Assembly (NCBI RefSeq): GCF_026247885.1
Contig: NZ_CP110921.1
Span: 1,607,001 to 1,671,000, forward strand
DNA length: 64,000 bases
Direction of reading: 5' to 3'
Source of the DNA: Methylococcus mesophilus
GTDB lineage: Bacteria > Pseudomonadota > Gammaproteobacteria > Methylococcales > Methylococcaceae
The stretch's first letter is position 1. Each line of letters starts with the position of its first letter. Shown one piece after another: positions 57,948 to 64,000 of this stretch. The translations under genes were made by a program, and so were the position numbers. The notes beneath the pieces were generated by a model, which ran no database searches, was not told the DNA's origin, and was given only the letters and a program-made list of their open reading frames with translations.

Positions 57948-58607
57948 ATGAAAGCCATCATCATCCCCGTCACCGCCTTCCAGCAGAACTGCACCATCCT
58001 CGGCTGCGAGGCCACCGGCCTGGGCGCCGTGGTCGATCCCGGCGGAGAGCTGGACCGGGTGATGGCCGCCGCAGAAGATGCCGGCATCACCCTGAGCAAG
58101 ATACTCCTGACCCATGCCCATGCCGACCACGCGGCCGGCACCGCCGCCCTCGCAACACGGCTCGGCATCCCGATCGAAGGCCCACACCGGGACGATGAGT
58201 TCTGGATAGAAACCCTGCCCCAGCAATGCCTGATGTTCGGCCTGCCGCGGACGACGGTCTTCACCCCCGACCGCTGGCTGGAGCACGGCGACACCGTGAG
58301 CTTCGGCGCGGAGACCCTGGAGGTGCTGCACTGCCCCGGCCACACGCCCGGCCATGTGGTGTTCTTCCATCGCAGCCAGCAGTTGGCCCTGGTCGGTGAC
58401 GTCCTGTTCAAGGGCTCGATCGGCCGCACCGACTTCCCCCGCGGCGACTACGACACCCTCATCCGCTCGATCCGCGACCGGCTGTTTCCGCTCGGCGATG
58501 ACGTAACCTTCATTCCCGGCCACGGGCCGACTTCGACCTTCGGCGACGAACGGCGCTCCAACCCATTCGTGGGAGAGGGCTTCAGCCCTCGATCGGCTGC
58601 GGGCTAG
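57948..58607 (+). CDS. Metallo-beta-lactamase-fold hydrolase (YcbL-like, glyoxalase II family)
   Basis: 219 residues starting MKAIIIPVTAFQQNCTILGC. Metal motif THAHADHAAG (about 55-64, HxHxDH), then HCPGHTPGHVVFF (about 127), LVGDVLFKGSIGRTDFPRGD (Asp) and FIPGHGPTSTFGDERRSNPF (last His). Typical of glyoxalase II-type thioesterases. The final residues VGEGFSPRSAAG come from a palindromic repeat (58568-58591), beyond the usual end at about SNPFV. Confidence 0.9.
   Translation: MKAIIIPVTAFQQNCTILGCEATGLGAVVDPGGELDRVMAAAEDAGITLSKILLTHAHADHAAGTAALATRLGIPIEGPHRDDEFWIETLPQQCLMFGLPRTTVFTPDRWLEHGDTVSFGAETLEVLHCPGHTPGHVVFFHRSQQLALVGDVLFKGSIGRTDFPRGDYDTLIRSIRDRLFPLGDDVTFIPGHGPTSTFGDERRSNPFVGEGFSPRSAAG
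58568..58591. repeat. Small palindrome extending the MBL gene
   Basis: GTGGGAGAGGGCTTCAGCCC followed by TCGA contains the inverted repeat GAGGGC-TTCA-GCCCTC. The type is common between genes in proteobacteria; here it encodes the last residues of the hydrolase. Confidence 0.6.
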
Positions 58608-58719
58608 AGAGTACCTCTCCGCACATCTCTCCCAACTAAGCCCACTGAAATCTCGACGCACCTGCGACATTTGGGCTAGATTTTCCGCTCCCTCCCACTC
58701 GAAGACAGGAGCCGCCCCC

Positions 58720-58995
58720 ATGTCCGCGATCAAAGTCGAAAACAATGCCCCGGAAACCCGCCTCGGCGAACTGGGCGTCAGGCGCTGGCCGACCTGGAGC
58801 TGCGGCGTCTCCTCCTTCCCCTGGACCTACGACGAAAGCGAAACCTGCTACATCCTGGAGGGCGAGGTCACCGTCACCCCTGAAGGCGGCGAGGCGGTCC
58901 GCTTCGGCAAGGGTGACCTGGTCACGTTCCCCACCGGCTTGTCCTGCACCTGGGATGTGCACATGCCGGTGACGAAGCACTACACCTTCGGCTGA
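58720..58995 (+). CDS. Cupin-domain protein
   Basis: 91 residues. A small single cupin: WSCGVSSFPWTYDESETCYI (about 26-45), LEGEVTVTPEGGEAVRFGKG (about 46-65), then DLVTFPTGLSCTWDV. The EGEVxVxPEGG and GDxVxFPxG blocks are the two cupin motifs; the metal His residues of many cupins are absent, as in the DUF861/(S)-ureidoglycine-like type. Function unknown. SD AGGAG 8 nt upstream. Confidence 0.85.
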   Translation: MSAIKVENNAPETRLGELGVRRWPTWSCGVSSFPWTYDESETCYILEGEVTVTPEGGEAVRFGKGDLVTFPTGLSCTWDVHMPVTKHYTFG

Positions 58996-59031
58996 GCCGA
59001 AGCAGCCTTCGCGGACCCGGGCTCCGCCCAC

Positions 59032-60003
59032 ATGGACCGCACCGAGCGCTTCTACCGGATCGAACAGATGCTGCGCGAGCGGCGCACCGTGCCGCTCGGG
59101 GAGTTTCTCGACGTCCTCGGGGTCTCGCGTGCCACCTTCGTCCGCGATCTCGAATACCTCCGCGAGCGGCTCAACGCCCCCATCGAATGGGACCGCGAAC
59201 TGCGCGGCTACCGGCTTGGCGAACCCGACGGACGGACCGGCCACGAGTTGCCCGGCCTGTGGTTCAACGCCTCGGAAATCCATGCCCTGCTCACCATGCG
59301 CCGGCTGCTGGCCGAACTCCAGCCCGGCCTGCTCGAACCGCACGTGCGCCCCCTGCTCGACCGCCTCAACGGCCTGCTGGAACGGGGCGATCGCAGCCTG
59401 GGCGAAATCGAAAAGCGGGTGCGCATCATCCAGACCGCCCAGCGCACCGTCGAGCTGCGCCACTTCGAGCCGGTCGCCACCGCCCTGTTCGAACGCCGCC
59501 GGCTGAACGTCGGCCATTTCAATCGGGAAACCGGCGCCACCCTCAGCCGGATCGTCTCGCCCCAGCGCCTCACCCATCACCGCGGCGCCTGGTATCTCGA
59601 CGGCTGGTGCCACCTGCGCGACGCCCTCCGCCGCTTCGCAGTCGATGCCTTGACCACCGCCGAGGCGCTCCCCGAGCCCGCAGTGGACATCGACCCGGCC
59701 CGCCTCGACGCCCATCTGGACCGCGGCTACGGCATCTTCTCCGGCCCGGCCGGACAATCCGCCCGACTGCGCTTCACTCCCCAACGGGCCCAATGGGTCA
59801 GCCGCGAAACCTGGCATCCCCGGCAGCACGGCGAATGGGACGCGGCCGGTCACTATGTGCTGACGATTCCGTACGCCGACGACCGCGAACTGGTCATGGA
59901 CATCCTCAAGCATGGCGCCGACGTGGAAGTGCTCGAGCCGCAATCCCTGCGCCGGAAGGTTCAAGACGCCATCGCCGGCATGGCATCGCTCTACCGGGAT
60001 TGA
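59032..60003 (+). CDS. WYL-domain transcriptional regulator
   Basis: 323 residues. N-terminal DeoR-type helix-turn-helix (about 1-55: RIEQMLRERRTVPLGEFLDV, then LGVSRATFVRDLEYLRERL) and the WYL domain (about 140-215) with HHRGAWYLDGWCHLRDALRR carrying the WYL-type triad, ending in the WCX-like C-terminus. WYL proteins sense nucleic-acid or nucleotide ligands and often regulate defence or CRISPR-Cas genes. The gene ends 83 bp before the 70-residue ORF and possible cas3 remnant. Confidence 0.9.
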   Translation: MDRTERFYRIEQMLRERRTVPLGEFLDVLGVSRATFVRDLEYLRERLNAPIEWDRELRGYRLGEPDGRTGHELPGLWFNASEIHALLTMRRLLAELQPGLLEPHVRPLLDRLNGLLERGDRSLGEIEKRVRIIQTAQRTVELRHFEPVATALFERRRLNVGHFNRETGATLSRIVSPQRLTHHRGAWYLDGWCHLRDALRRFAVDALTTAEALPEPAVDIDPARLDAHLDRGYGIFSGPAGQSARLRFTPQRAQWVSRETWHPRQHGEWDAAGHYVLTIPYADDRELVMDILKHGADVEVLEPQSLRRKVQDAIAGMASLYRD

Positions 60004-60086
60004 AAAAATTTTTCACTGCCTCACGCCATGAGGCAGTAGGCGCCGTATCTTCCATCCTGCCTCTTTCCTCAACCAGGAGCAGAACG

Positions 60087-60299
60087 ATGAAAGCCATGTC
60101 TTGCAGCCGTGAAATGCTTGTCCCGCCGTACCGTCAGGCCTCCCTTCCCTGTTGCGCCCAGGCCGGCGCAGCGTCGAACCCCAGAGGCTCGAATTTCACC
60201 GATCGCTGGAATGACTACGACATCCCGACGTTCATCCGACGCGGGATCCGGCCGGCGTGGCGTGAAGTGGGAGGGATGAGTCGGAGGGCGAGACCGTGA
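60087..60299 (+). CDS. 70-residue small protein with FtsZ-tail-like motif
   Basis: ATG 60087 follows CAGGAG by 8 nt. The middle reads NFTDRWNDYDIPTFIRRGIR; DIPTFIRR matches the conserved C-terminal FtsZ peptide (D-I/V-P-A/T-F-L/I-R-K/R). FtsZ itself is not encoded here and the rest of the protein does not resemble it. Either chance or a peptide that mimics the FtsZ tail and competes for FtsA/ZipA-type partners. It ends in GTGA, overlapping the next reading frame. Confidence 0.5.
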   Translation: MKAMSCSREMLVPPYRQASLPCCAQAGAASNPRGSNFTDRWNDYDIPTFIRRGIRPAWREVGGMSRRARP

Positions 60300-60520
60300 C
60301 ACAACCGCCGATCGCCCATTGCCGGCACGATGAAAACGGCGACCGGCATCTCCACGCTCTAGACGACCACTTGCGGGTATCGGCCGCCTGGCAGACGATT
60401 AGCAACTCGCGGAATCTCCCGGCCGATTGCCGGGAGCGGACTCTAACGCCGCGATGGCCCCGCATGGGAAGGGCGGTTCAGCGTATGTCCCCTCTCGGCT
60501 ACCCAAAGCAAACGGCGTGA
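60296..60520 (+). pseudogene. Possible remnant of a cas3 HD-domain N-terminus
   Basis: From GTG 60296 (overlapping the previous stop) the frame begins TQPPIAHCRHDENGDRHLHA, continuing LDDHLR. That resembles the start of Cas3 HD nucleases (PxAHxR...W..L..HLR), but after about residue 30 the resemblance ends and the frame closes at codon 75. If real, only a 5' fragment of cas3 remains. Evidence is a short match from memory, next to a WYL regulator. No CRISPR repeat seen in this window. Confidence 0.32.
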
Positions 60521-61117
60521 TCATTGGGTCTTCATAAACGTCGCGCTGAGCAATTCGCTGCCGGTGGCGTCTTTCAATAGGACGACGTCGCCGGGCTTTA
60601 CGTCGGGGATGGTCTGCTCGGCGACTTCGGTCGCCGTATCCGGATCGCATACGCCGGACTTGATTTGCAGTATGCCGCGCCGATAGAGTTCCTTGGCGGC
60701 AAAAACCGCCTGTTTCTTCTTGGCCTGTTTGACGTCGAGGTCGCATTCGGCAAACGCCGTTCCATCGGAGTGCCGGAATTGCAGCAGGAGATCATGGCGA
60801 TTCTTCGCGTCCTCGGCCGTCGGAAGCTTCAGGGTATCGTTTGGTATTTTGACGGTGAGGGAAGCCTCGATCTGGTCCTTCTTGGCGGACCACCAGGTTC
60901 GCTTCACCGTCAGCACCGCCCCGTCCTGCTTCTGTTTGGCCAGGGTTACCAGGGGCTGGGCTTGCGGCTGGGGCGTCGGCGTCGCCACGGGAGTCGTGGC
61001 GCTGGCGACGGCGTCGTAAGCCGGGAAGTCCGCCTGCAATGTGCTTGCCGCGGCCAGCAGTGCGGCCGTACCGCTCAGCGGCATCCACAAGCGGCTGATA
61101 CGCATTGATCGTGACAT
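60521..61117 (-). CDS. Exported protein of unknown function
   Basis: 198 residues from ATG 61117, with GAGG 8 nt before. Signal-peptide-like start (MSRSMRISRLWMPLSGTAAL to LQA), a Thr/Pro linker (ATTPVATPTPQPQAQP, about 40-55) and a compact domain about 55-198 rich in Lys and beta-prone segments (AVLTVKRTWWSAKKDQIEAS, LLLQFRHSDGTAFAECDLDV). No family recognised. Convergent with the cas3-like remnant. Confidence 0.65.
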   Translation of the reverse strand: MSRSMRISRLWMPLSGTAALLAAASTLQADFPAYDAVASATTPVATPTPQPQAQPLVTLAKQKQDGAVLTVKRTWWSAKKDQIEASLTVKIPNDTLKLPTAEDAKNRHDLLLQFRHSDGTAFAECDLDVKQAKKKQAVFAAKELYRRGILQIKSGVCDPDTATEVAEQTIPDVKPGDVVLLKDATGSELLSATFMKTQ

Positions 61118-61175
61118 CGAATTACCTCTTCATCGTGGTTTTACGCAAAACGCCCGCGAGCACCGGAATCCCGCC

Positions 61176-61562
61176 TCACGGTTGGCGCCAGCCATGAGCC
61201 GCTACACAGGCCCAGGCCGCGAGAAAAGCCATGCCGCCGAAGGGTGTGATCACGCCCAGCCAGCGGATGCCGGAGACAGCCAGCAGATACAGGCTGCCGG
61301 AGAACAGGACGATACCCGCGAGCATCAGCCATGCCGCCCAGGCCAGCGTCCGGAACTGGGGAGCCTGACGCATCAGGAGGGCGACCAGGCCCAGCCCCAG
61401 CGCATGCCAGAAATGGTACTGCACGCCGGTCTGGTAGACCGCCAGCATCTCCGGCGCGATGACATTCTTGAGGCCGTGCGCGCCGAAAGCGCCCATGGCT
61501 ACCCCGGTGAAACCGGCGACACCCGTCGTCACGAGCCAGCCGTTTGTTCCTCTCTTTTCCAT
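61176..61562 (-). CDS. DUF423-family membrane protein
   Basis: 128 residues from ATG 61562 (MEKRGTNGWLVTTGVAGFTG). Four helices. The family signature GVAMGAFGAHGLKNVIAPEM (about 20-39), YQTGVQYHFWHALGLGLVAL and FSGSLYLLAVSGIRWLGVIT all match DUF423 (YgdD-like). Molecular function unknown. Confidence 0.9.
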   Translation of the reverse strand: MEKRGTNGWLVTTGVAGFTGVAMGAFGAHGLKNVIAPEMLAVYQTGVQYHFWHALGLGLVALLMRQAPQFRTLAWAAWLMLAGIVLFSGSLYLLAVSGIRWLGVITPFGGMAFLAAWACVAAHGWRQP

Positions 61563-61675
61563 TTCATCTCCTAGGGTCCTGGCCCTTGCCTTGGCGGCAA
61601 TTGCGCCCTGCCGCAAAATGGTTCAGGCTACTCACCCACAATTTCAGCGCCCCGCTTTTCCGTGCCTTGAATACC

Positions 61676-62158
61676 ATGAACAGACACCTCGTTTGCGGAT
61701 TTCTCTCCGCCTTTTTCGCCGCCACGGTCTCAGCCAACCCCGCGCCGGACTGCCGGCTGAACCGGTACCAGGACGGAACTCCGCTGAATATCGCCGGTTT
61801 CAAAGGCAAAGTGGCCTATGTCGACTTCTGGGCCTCCTGGTGCGGCCCCTGTCTGCAATCGTTCCCGTTCATGGCCGAAACCTACAAGGACTTCAAGCCG
61901 AAAGGCTTCGAACTGATCGCGGTCAACCTCGACGAGGAGCGGGAAGGCGCAGACGCTTTCCTGGCGAAACAGCCTGTCGACTTCACCATCGCTTCCGACC
62001 CGGCGGGCGATTGTCCCAGACAGTACGACGTCCAGGCGATGCCGTCATCGTTCCTCATCGACCGGAAGGGCAACATCCGCCATGTCCACCTGGGGTTCCG
62101 GGAAAAGGACAGGGCGGAAATCCGCGCCCAGATCGAAGCGTTGCTCAACGAACCGTGA
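61676..62158 (+). CDS. TlpA-like periplasmic thioredoxin
   Basis: 160 residues from ATG 61676 (MNRHLVCGFLSAFFAATVSA, a signal peptide). The thioredoxin fold carries the CGPC active site in FWASWCGPCLQSFPFMAETY (about 53-72) and the cis-Pro loop VQAMPSSFLIDRKGNIRHVH. Likely a thiol-disulfide reductase for a periplasmic partner. It is the first gene of a run with DUF4266, DUF3570 and ApbE genes. Confidence 0.9.
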   Translation: MNRHLVCGFLSAFFAATVSANPAPDCRLNRYQDGTPLNIAGFKGKVAYVDFWASWCGPCLQSFPFMAETYKDFKPKGFELIAVNLDEEREGADAFLAKQPVDFTIASDPAGDCPRQYDVQAMPSSFLIDRKGNIRHVHLGFREKDRAEIRAQIEALLNEP

Positions 62159-62222
62159 AAGCTCTCCAAGAATACGACAACGAAGGCCTTCCCGAGTTCG
62201 ACAGCAGCGGCGGGCCGCCGCG

Positions 62223-62435
62223 ATGAAACGAGCGATTCTTCTGTCCTGCCACCTCGCGCTTCTGCCCGGCTGCGTGCAGACGGTCGCTCCGTGGGAGCGA
62301 GGCACGCTCGCCAAACCGCAGATGGCATTGGTGCCCGATGCCCAACATTCGGCGCTCATGCTACATACCTACAGTTCCAAGGAAACCTCGTCGGGCGGCT
62401 ATGGCGTGGGCGGTGGGGGCTGTGGCTGCAACTGA
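62223..62435 (+). CDS. DUF4266-family small lipoprotein
   Basis: 70 residues starting MKRAILLSCHLALLPGCVQT. Lipobox LLPGC with Cys17. Then VAPWERGTLAKPQMALVPDA and a tail HTYSSKETSSGGYGVGGGGC with the final GCGCN. The WERG-LAK-M and GGGCGCN pattern defines DUF4266. The family sits next to DUF3570 genes, whose start overlaps this end here. Probably an outer-membrane lipoprotein; the Cys-rich tail may bind metal. Confidence 0.78.
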   Translation: MKRAILLSCHLALLPGCVQTVAPWERGTLAKPQMALVPDAQHSALMLHTYSSKETSSGGYGVGGGGCGCN

Positions 62436-63873
62436 CCGGCTGGCGGCCTTCACGGCGGCGGCCCTGGCGCTGCCGGGCATGGCGGCCGCGCAAGGGATGG
62501 ACCTCAGCCCGGAAGCGCTGGCCATCGACGGCAGTTATTCGAACTACCAGGAAAGCAACGGTCGGATGTCGGTGCAGGCGTTCCAGAACGACGCTGCGCT
62601 CCGGCTGGGCGAGGACGTCAATTTCCGGGTGAACAGCACGCTGGACTTCATCGGCGGCGGCTCGAATCCGATGAACCTCAACCAGATCGGAGGCGCCTCC
62701 CCCACTTTCTACTGGGGGCGGAACAACAACTACGGCAGAAAATATGGCGAACTGGAACTGTCCCAGGCCACCCAGGGCCCGCAGCAGGGCCGGCAGGGCG
62801 GGATCCACGACCAGCGCCTGGCCATCGACGGCGCCCTGAACGTGGCGCTGGACGACCTGACCCTGGGCGTCGCCGGCGGCAACTCCACGGAGTGGGACTA
62901 CATCTCCAACTTCTTCAACCTGGATGCGCGCTGGGACCTCAACCGGAAGGCGACGACCCTCGCCGCCGGCTTCGGCTATGCCTCCGACACCGTGTGGGCG
63001 GACGGCGGCAACCAGGGCCGCATCCACCAGCAGTACACCGACGGCACGGTGATCGGCGGCGACAAGAACACCTACCAGGGGCTGCTTGGCCTGACTCAGG
63101 TGCTGGACAAGAATTCGCTGATCCAGGTCAATCTGACCGTCGGCAACAGCTCCGGCTTTCTGTCCGATCCGTACAAATCGGCCTGGGTGAACAACGTTCC
63201 CGCGGCCCGCTCATCCTCCACCCGCTCCGCTTCGGCGCAGGACGCTCCGGACATGTCGACCCGCAGCGGGGCCAGTGGCGGCAACCCTGAGCCGTCGCCG
63301 ACGCCCGCTCCCTCAACCGGCCAGCCGGTCGAGGCTCCCGAAACGCTGGTCAACACCTTTTGCCGGCAAAGCGTGCCCTTTTCCTTCCAGGCCAATCTCT
63401 GCGCCGACACCCGTCCCGGCTCGCGCATCCAGTCCGCAGTGCTGCTGCGCTATGTGCGGAACATTCCGGAACTGGATGCCGCCGCGCTGCACCTGGACTA
63501 CCGGTTCTATTCGGATAACTGGAACATCGACTCGCACACCTTCGAAGCCGGCTGGCTGCAGCCGCTGCCCTACGAGACGATGCTGACGTTCCGCCTCAGG
63601 TATTACACCCAGAGGTCTTCGTACTTCTATCAAACCGTCTACGACAACCCGACCGCCGACGGCCTGTATTCCTCCGACTACCGGCTCGCCAGCTTCGGCG
63701 CGGTCGGCGGTGGACTCCAGTTGAACAAGACCTTCTTCGGGATGCTGCAGATCGGCGGCGGGGTGGACCTGTACCAGCGCACCCAGGGCATGGGCTTCAT
63801 GGGCGGCACCGGCAGCCACGTGGACAATTTCAGTTTCGCCCTGTATTCGGTCAACCTGAATCTCAAGTTCTAG
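62401..63873 (+). CDS. DUF3570-family outer-membrane-like protein
   Basis: 490 residues from ATG 62401 (MAWAVGAVAATDRLAAFTAA), overlapping the DUF4266 gene by 35 bp; GTG at 62413 or 62422 are alternative starts. Signal sequence to GMAAAQG, then repeated amphipathic beta-strands (for example LRLGEDVNFRVNSTLDFIGG, NVALDDLTLGVAGGNSTEWD, FSFALYSVNLNLKF at the end with a C-terminal Phe) typical of an outer-membrane beta-barrel. A Ser/Pro-rich loop lies about residues 265-320. It is read with the lipoprotein upstream and ApbE downstream. Confidence 0.82.
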   Translation: MAWAVGAVAATDRLAAFTAAALALPGMAAAQGMDLSPEALAIDGSYSNYQESNGRMSVQAFQNDAALRLGEDVNFRVNSTLDFIGGGSNPMNLNQIGGASPTFYWGRNNNYGRKYGELELSQATQGPQQGRQGGIHDQRLAIDGALNVALDDLTLGVAGGNSTEWDYISNFFNLDARWDLNRKATTLAAGFGYASDTVWADGGNQGRIHQQYTDGTVIGGDKNTYQGLLGLTQVLDKNSLIQVNLTVGNSSGFLSDPYKSAWVNNVPAARSSSTRSASAQDAPDMSTRSGASGGNPEPSPTPAPSTGQPVEAPETLVNTFCRQSVPFSFQANLCADTRPGSRIQSAVLLRYVRNIPELDAAALHLDYRFYSDNWNIDSHTFEAGWLQPLPYETMLTFRLRYYTQRSSYFYQTVYDNPTADGLYSSDYRLASFGAVGGGLQLNKTFFGMLQIGGGVDLYQRTQGMGFMGGTGSHVDNFSFALYSVNLNLKF

Positions 63874-63880
63874 CGAGCCG

Positions 63881-64000
63881 TTGAACCTGCATCCCTTCCG
63901 CTTCCCGTTCCGGGCGATGGGTTCGCCCTGCCACCTGATCCTCTACGCCGCAAGCGAAACCGAGGCGCAGCCCGTGGCAAGGGAAGTGATCGAGGATGTG
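63881..64000 (+). CDS. FAD:protein FMN transferase, ApbE family (partial)
   Basis: Starts at TTG 63881, 7 bp after the DUF3570 stop, and is open to the right edge (40 codons). The N-terminus NLHPFRFPFRAMGSPCHLIL followed by YAASETEAQPVAREVIEDV matches ApbE proteins, which begin with ..F.AMGTxxxL.. and attach FMN covalently to Thr/Ser of partner proteins. In this cluster it suggests a flavinylated redox partner nearby, outside the window. Confidence 0.72.
   Translation, partial: MNLHPFRFPFRAMGSPCHLILYAASETEAQPVAREVIEDV

Noticed and set aside
62155..62226. 23-codon frame from GTG overlapping the thioredoxin stop
   Set aside because: Too short, and no ribosome site of its own is evident; may be just the leader of the DUF4266 gene.

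Overview
The window is high-GC, densely packed bacterial chromosome with gammaproteobacterial gene order: thrS-infC-rpmI-rplT-pheS-pheT, recC-recB-recD, tgt-yajC-secD-secF, and tpiA-secG-tRNA-Leu. BamC, RecBCD and PqiABC/Mla-type genes point to a Gram-negative envelope. The overall style is compatible with a methanotroph such as Methylococcus, but no methane-oxidation gene lies here, so that assignment is an impression, not a proof.

Layout. 1-5.8 kb: translation operon on the minus strand behind tRNA-Val, with infC starting at an AUC codon. 5.85-15.4 kb: a chorismate-lyase-like exported protein coupled to recD, recB and recC; recC carries an in-frame palindromic repeat. 15.5-17 kb: a REP-associated tyrosine transposase between inverted palindromes, then a vapBC toxin-antitoxin pair with a clear operator palindrome. 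17-24.5 kb: ADP-ribosylglycohydrolase, a ba3-type oxidase operon (including a 46-residue subunit) with a diheme cytochrome c, an HPP-CBS membrane protein, MltD and a monoheme cytochrome c. 24.6-26.7 kb: a short integron-type cassette array with no integrase in view: two attC sites, a GNAT cassette, a small membrane-protein cassette and a group II intron without a reverse transcriptase. 27.2-31.9 kb: a lipid-transport (MCE) operon. 32-35.4 kb: small unknown genes, tRNA-Leu(CAA), queA, a HIT protein and a cysteine-cluster protein. 35.5-41.3 kb: an L,D-transpeptidase, SecDF-YajC, tgt, tRNA-Leu(GAG) and secG. 41.3-49.6 kb: tpiA, purL, bamC, dapA and exbD-exbB-tonB. 49.7-55.9 kb: DedA, uppP, gcvR, bcp, PIN-PhoH ATPase, AI-2E permease and a ROK kinase. 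55.9-56.9 kb: an approximately 0.8 kb insert between two 88-bp direct repeats made from the converging ends of the ROK and substrate-binding-protein genes. 57-60.5 kb: MBL-fold hydrolase, cupin, WYL regulator and what may be a cas3 remnant. 60.5-64 kb: exported proteins, a thioredoxin and a DUF4266-DUF3570-ApbE cluster running off the right edge.

The most unusual parts are the cassette array with its intron, the repeat-flanked insert at 56 kb, the transposase/palindrome unit, the repeat domesticated inside recC, and the possible CRISPR-Cas remnant beside a WYL regulator.
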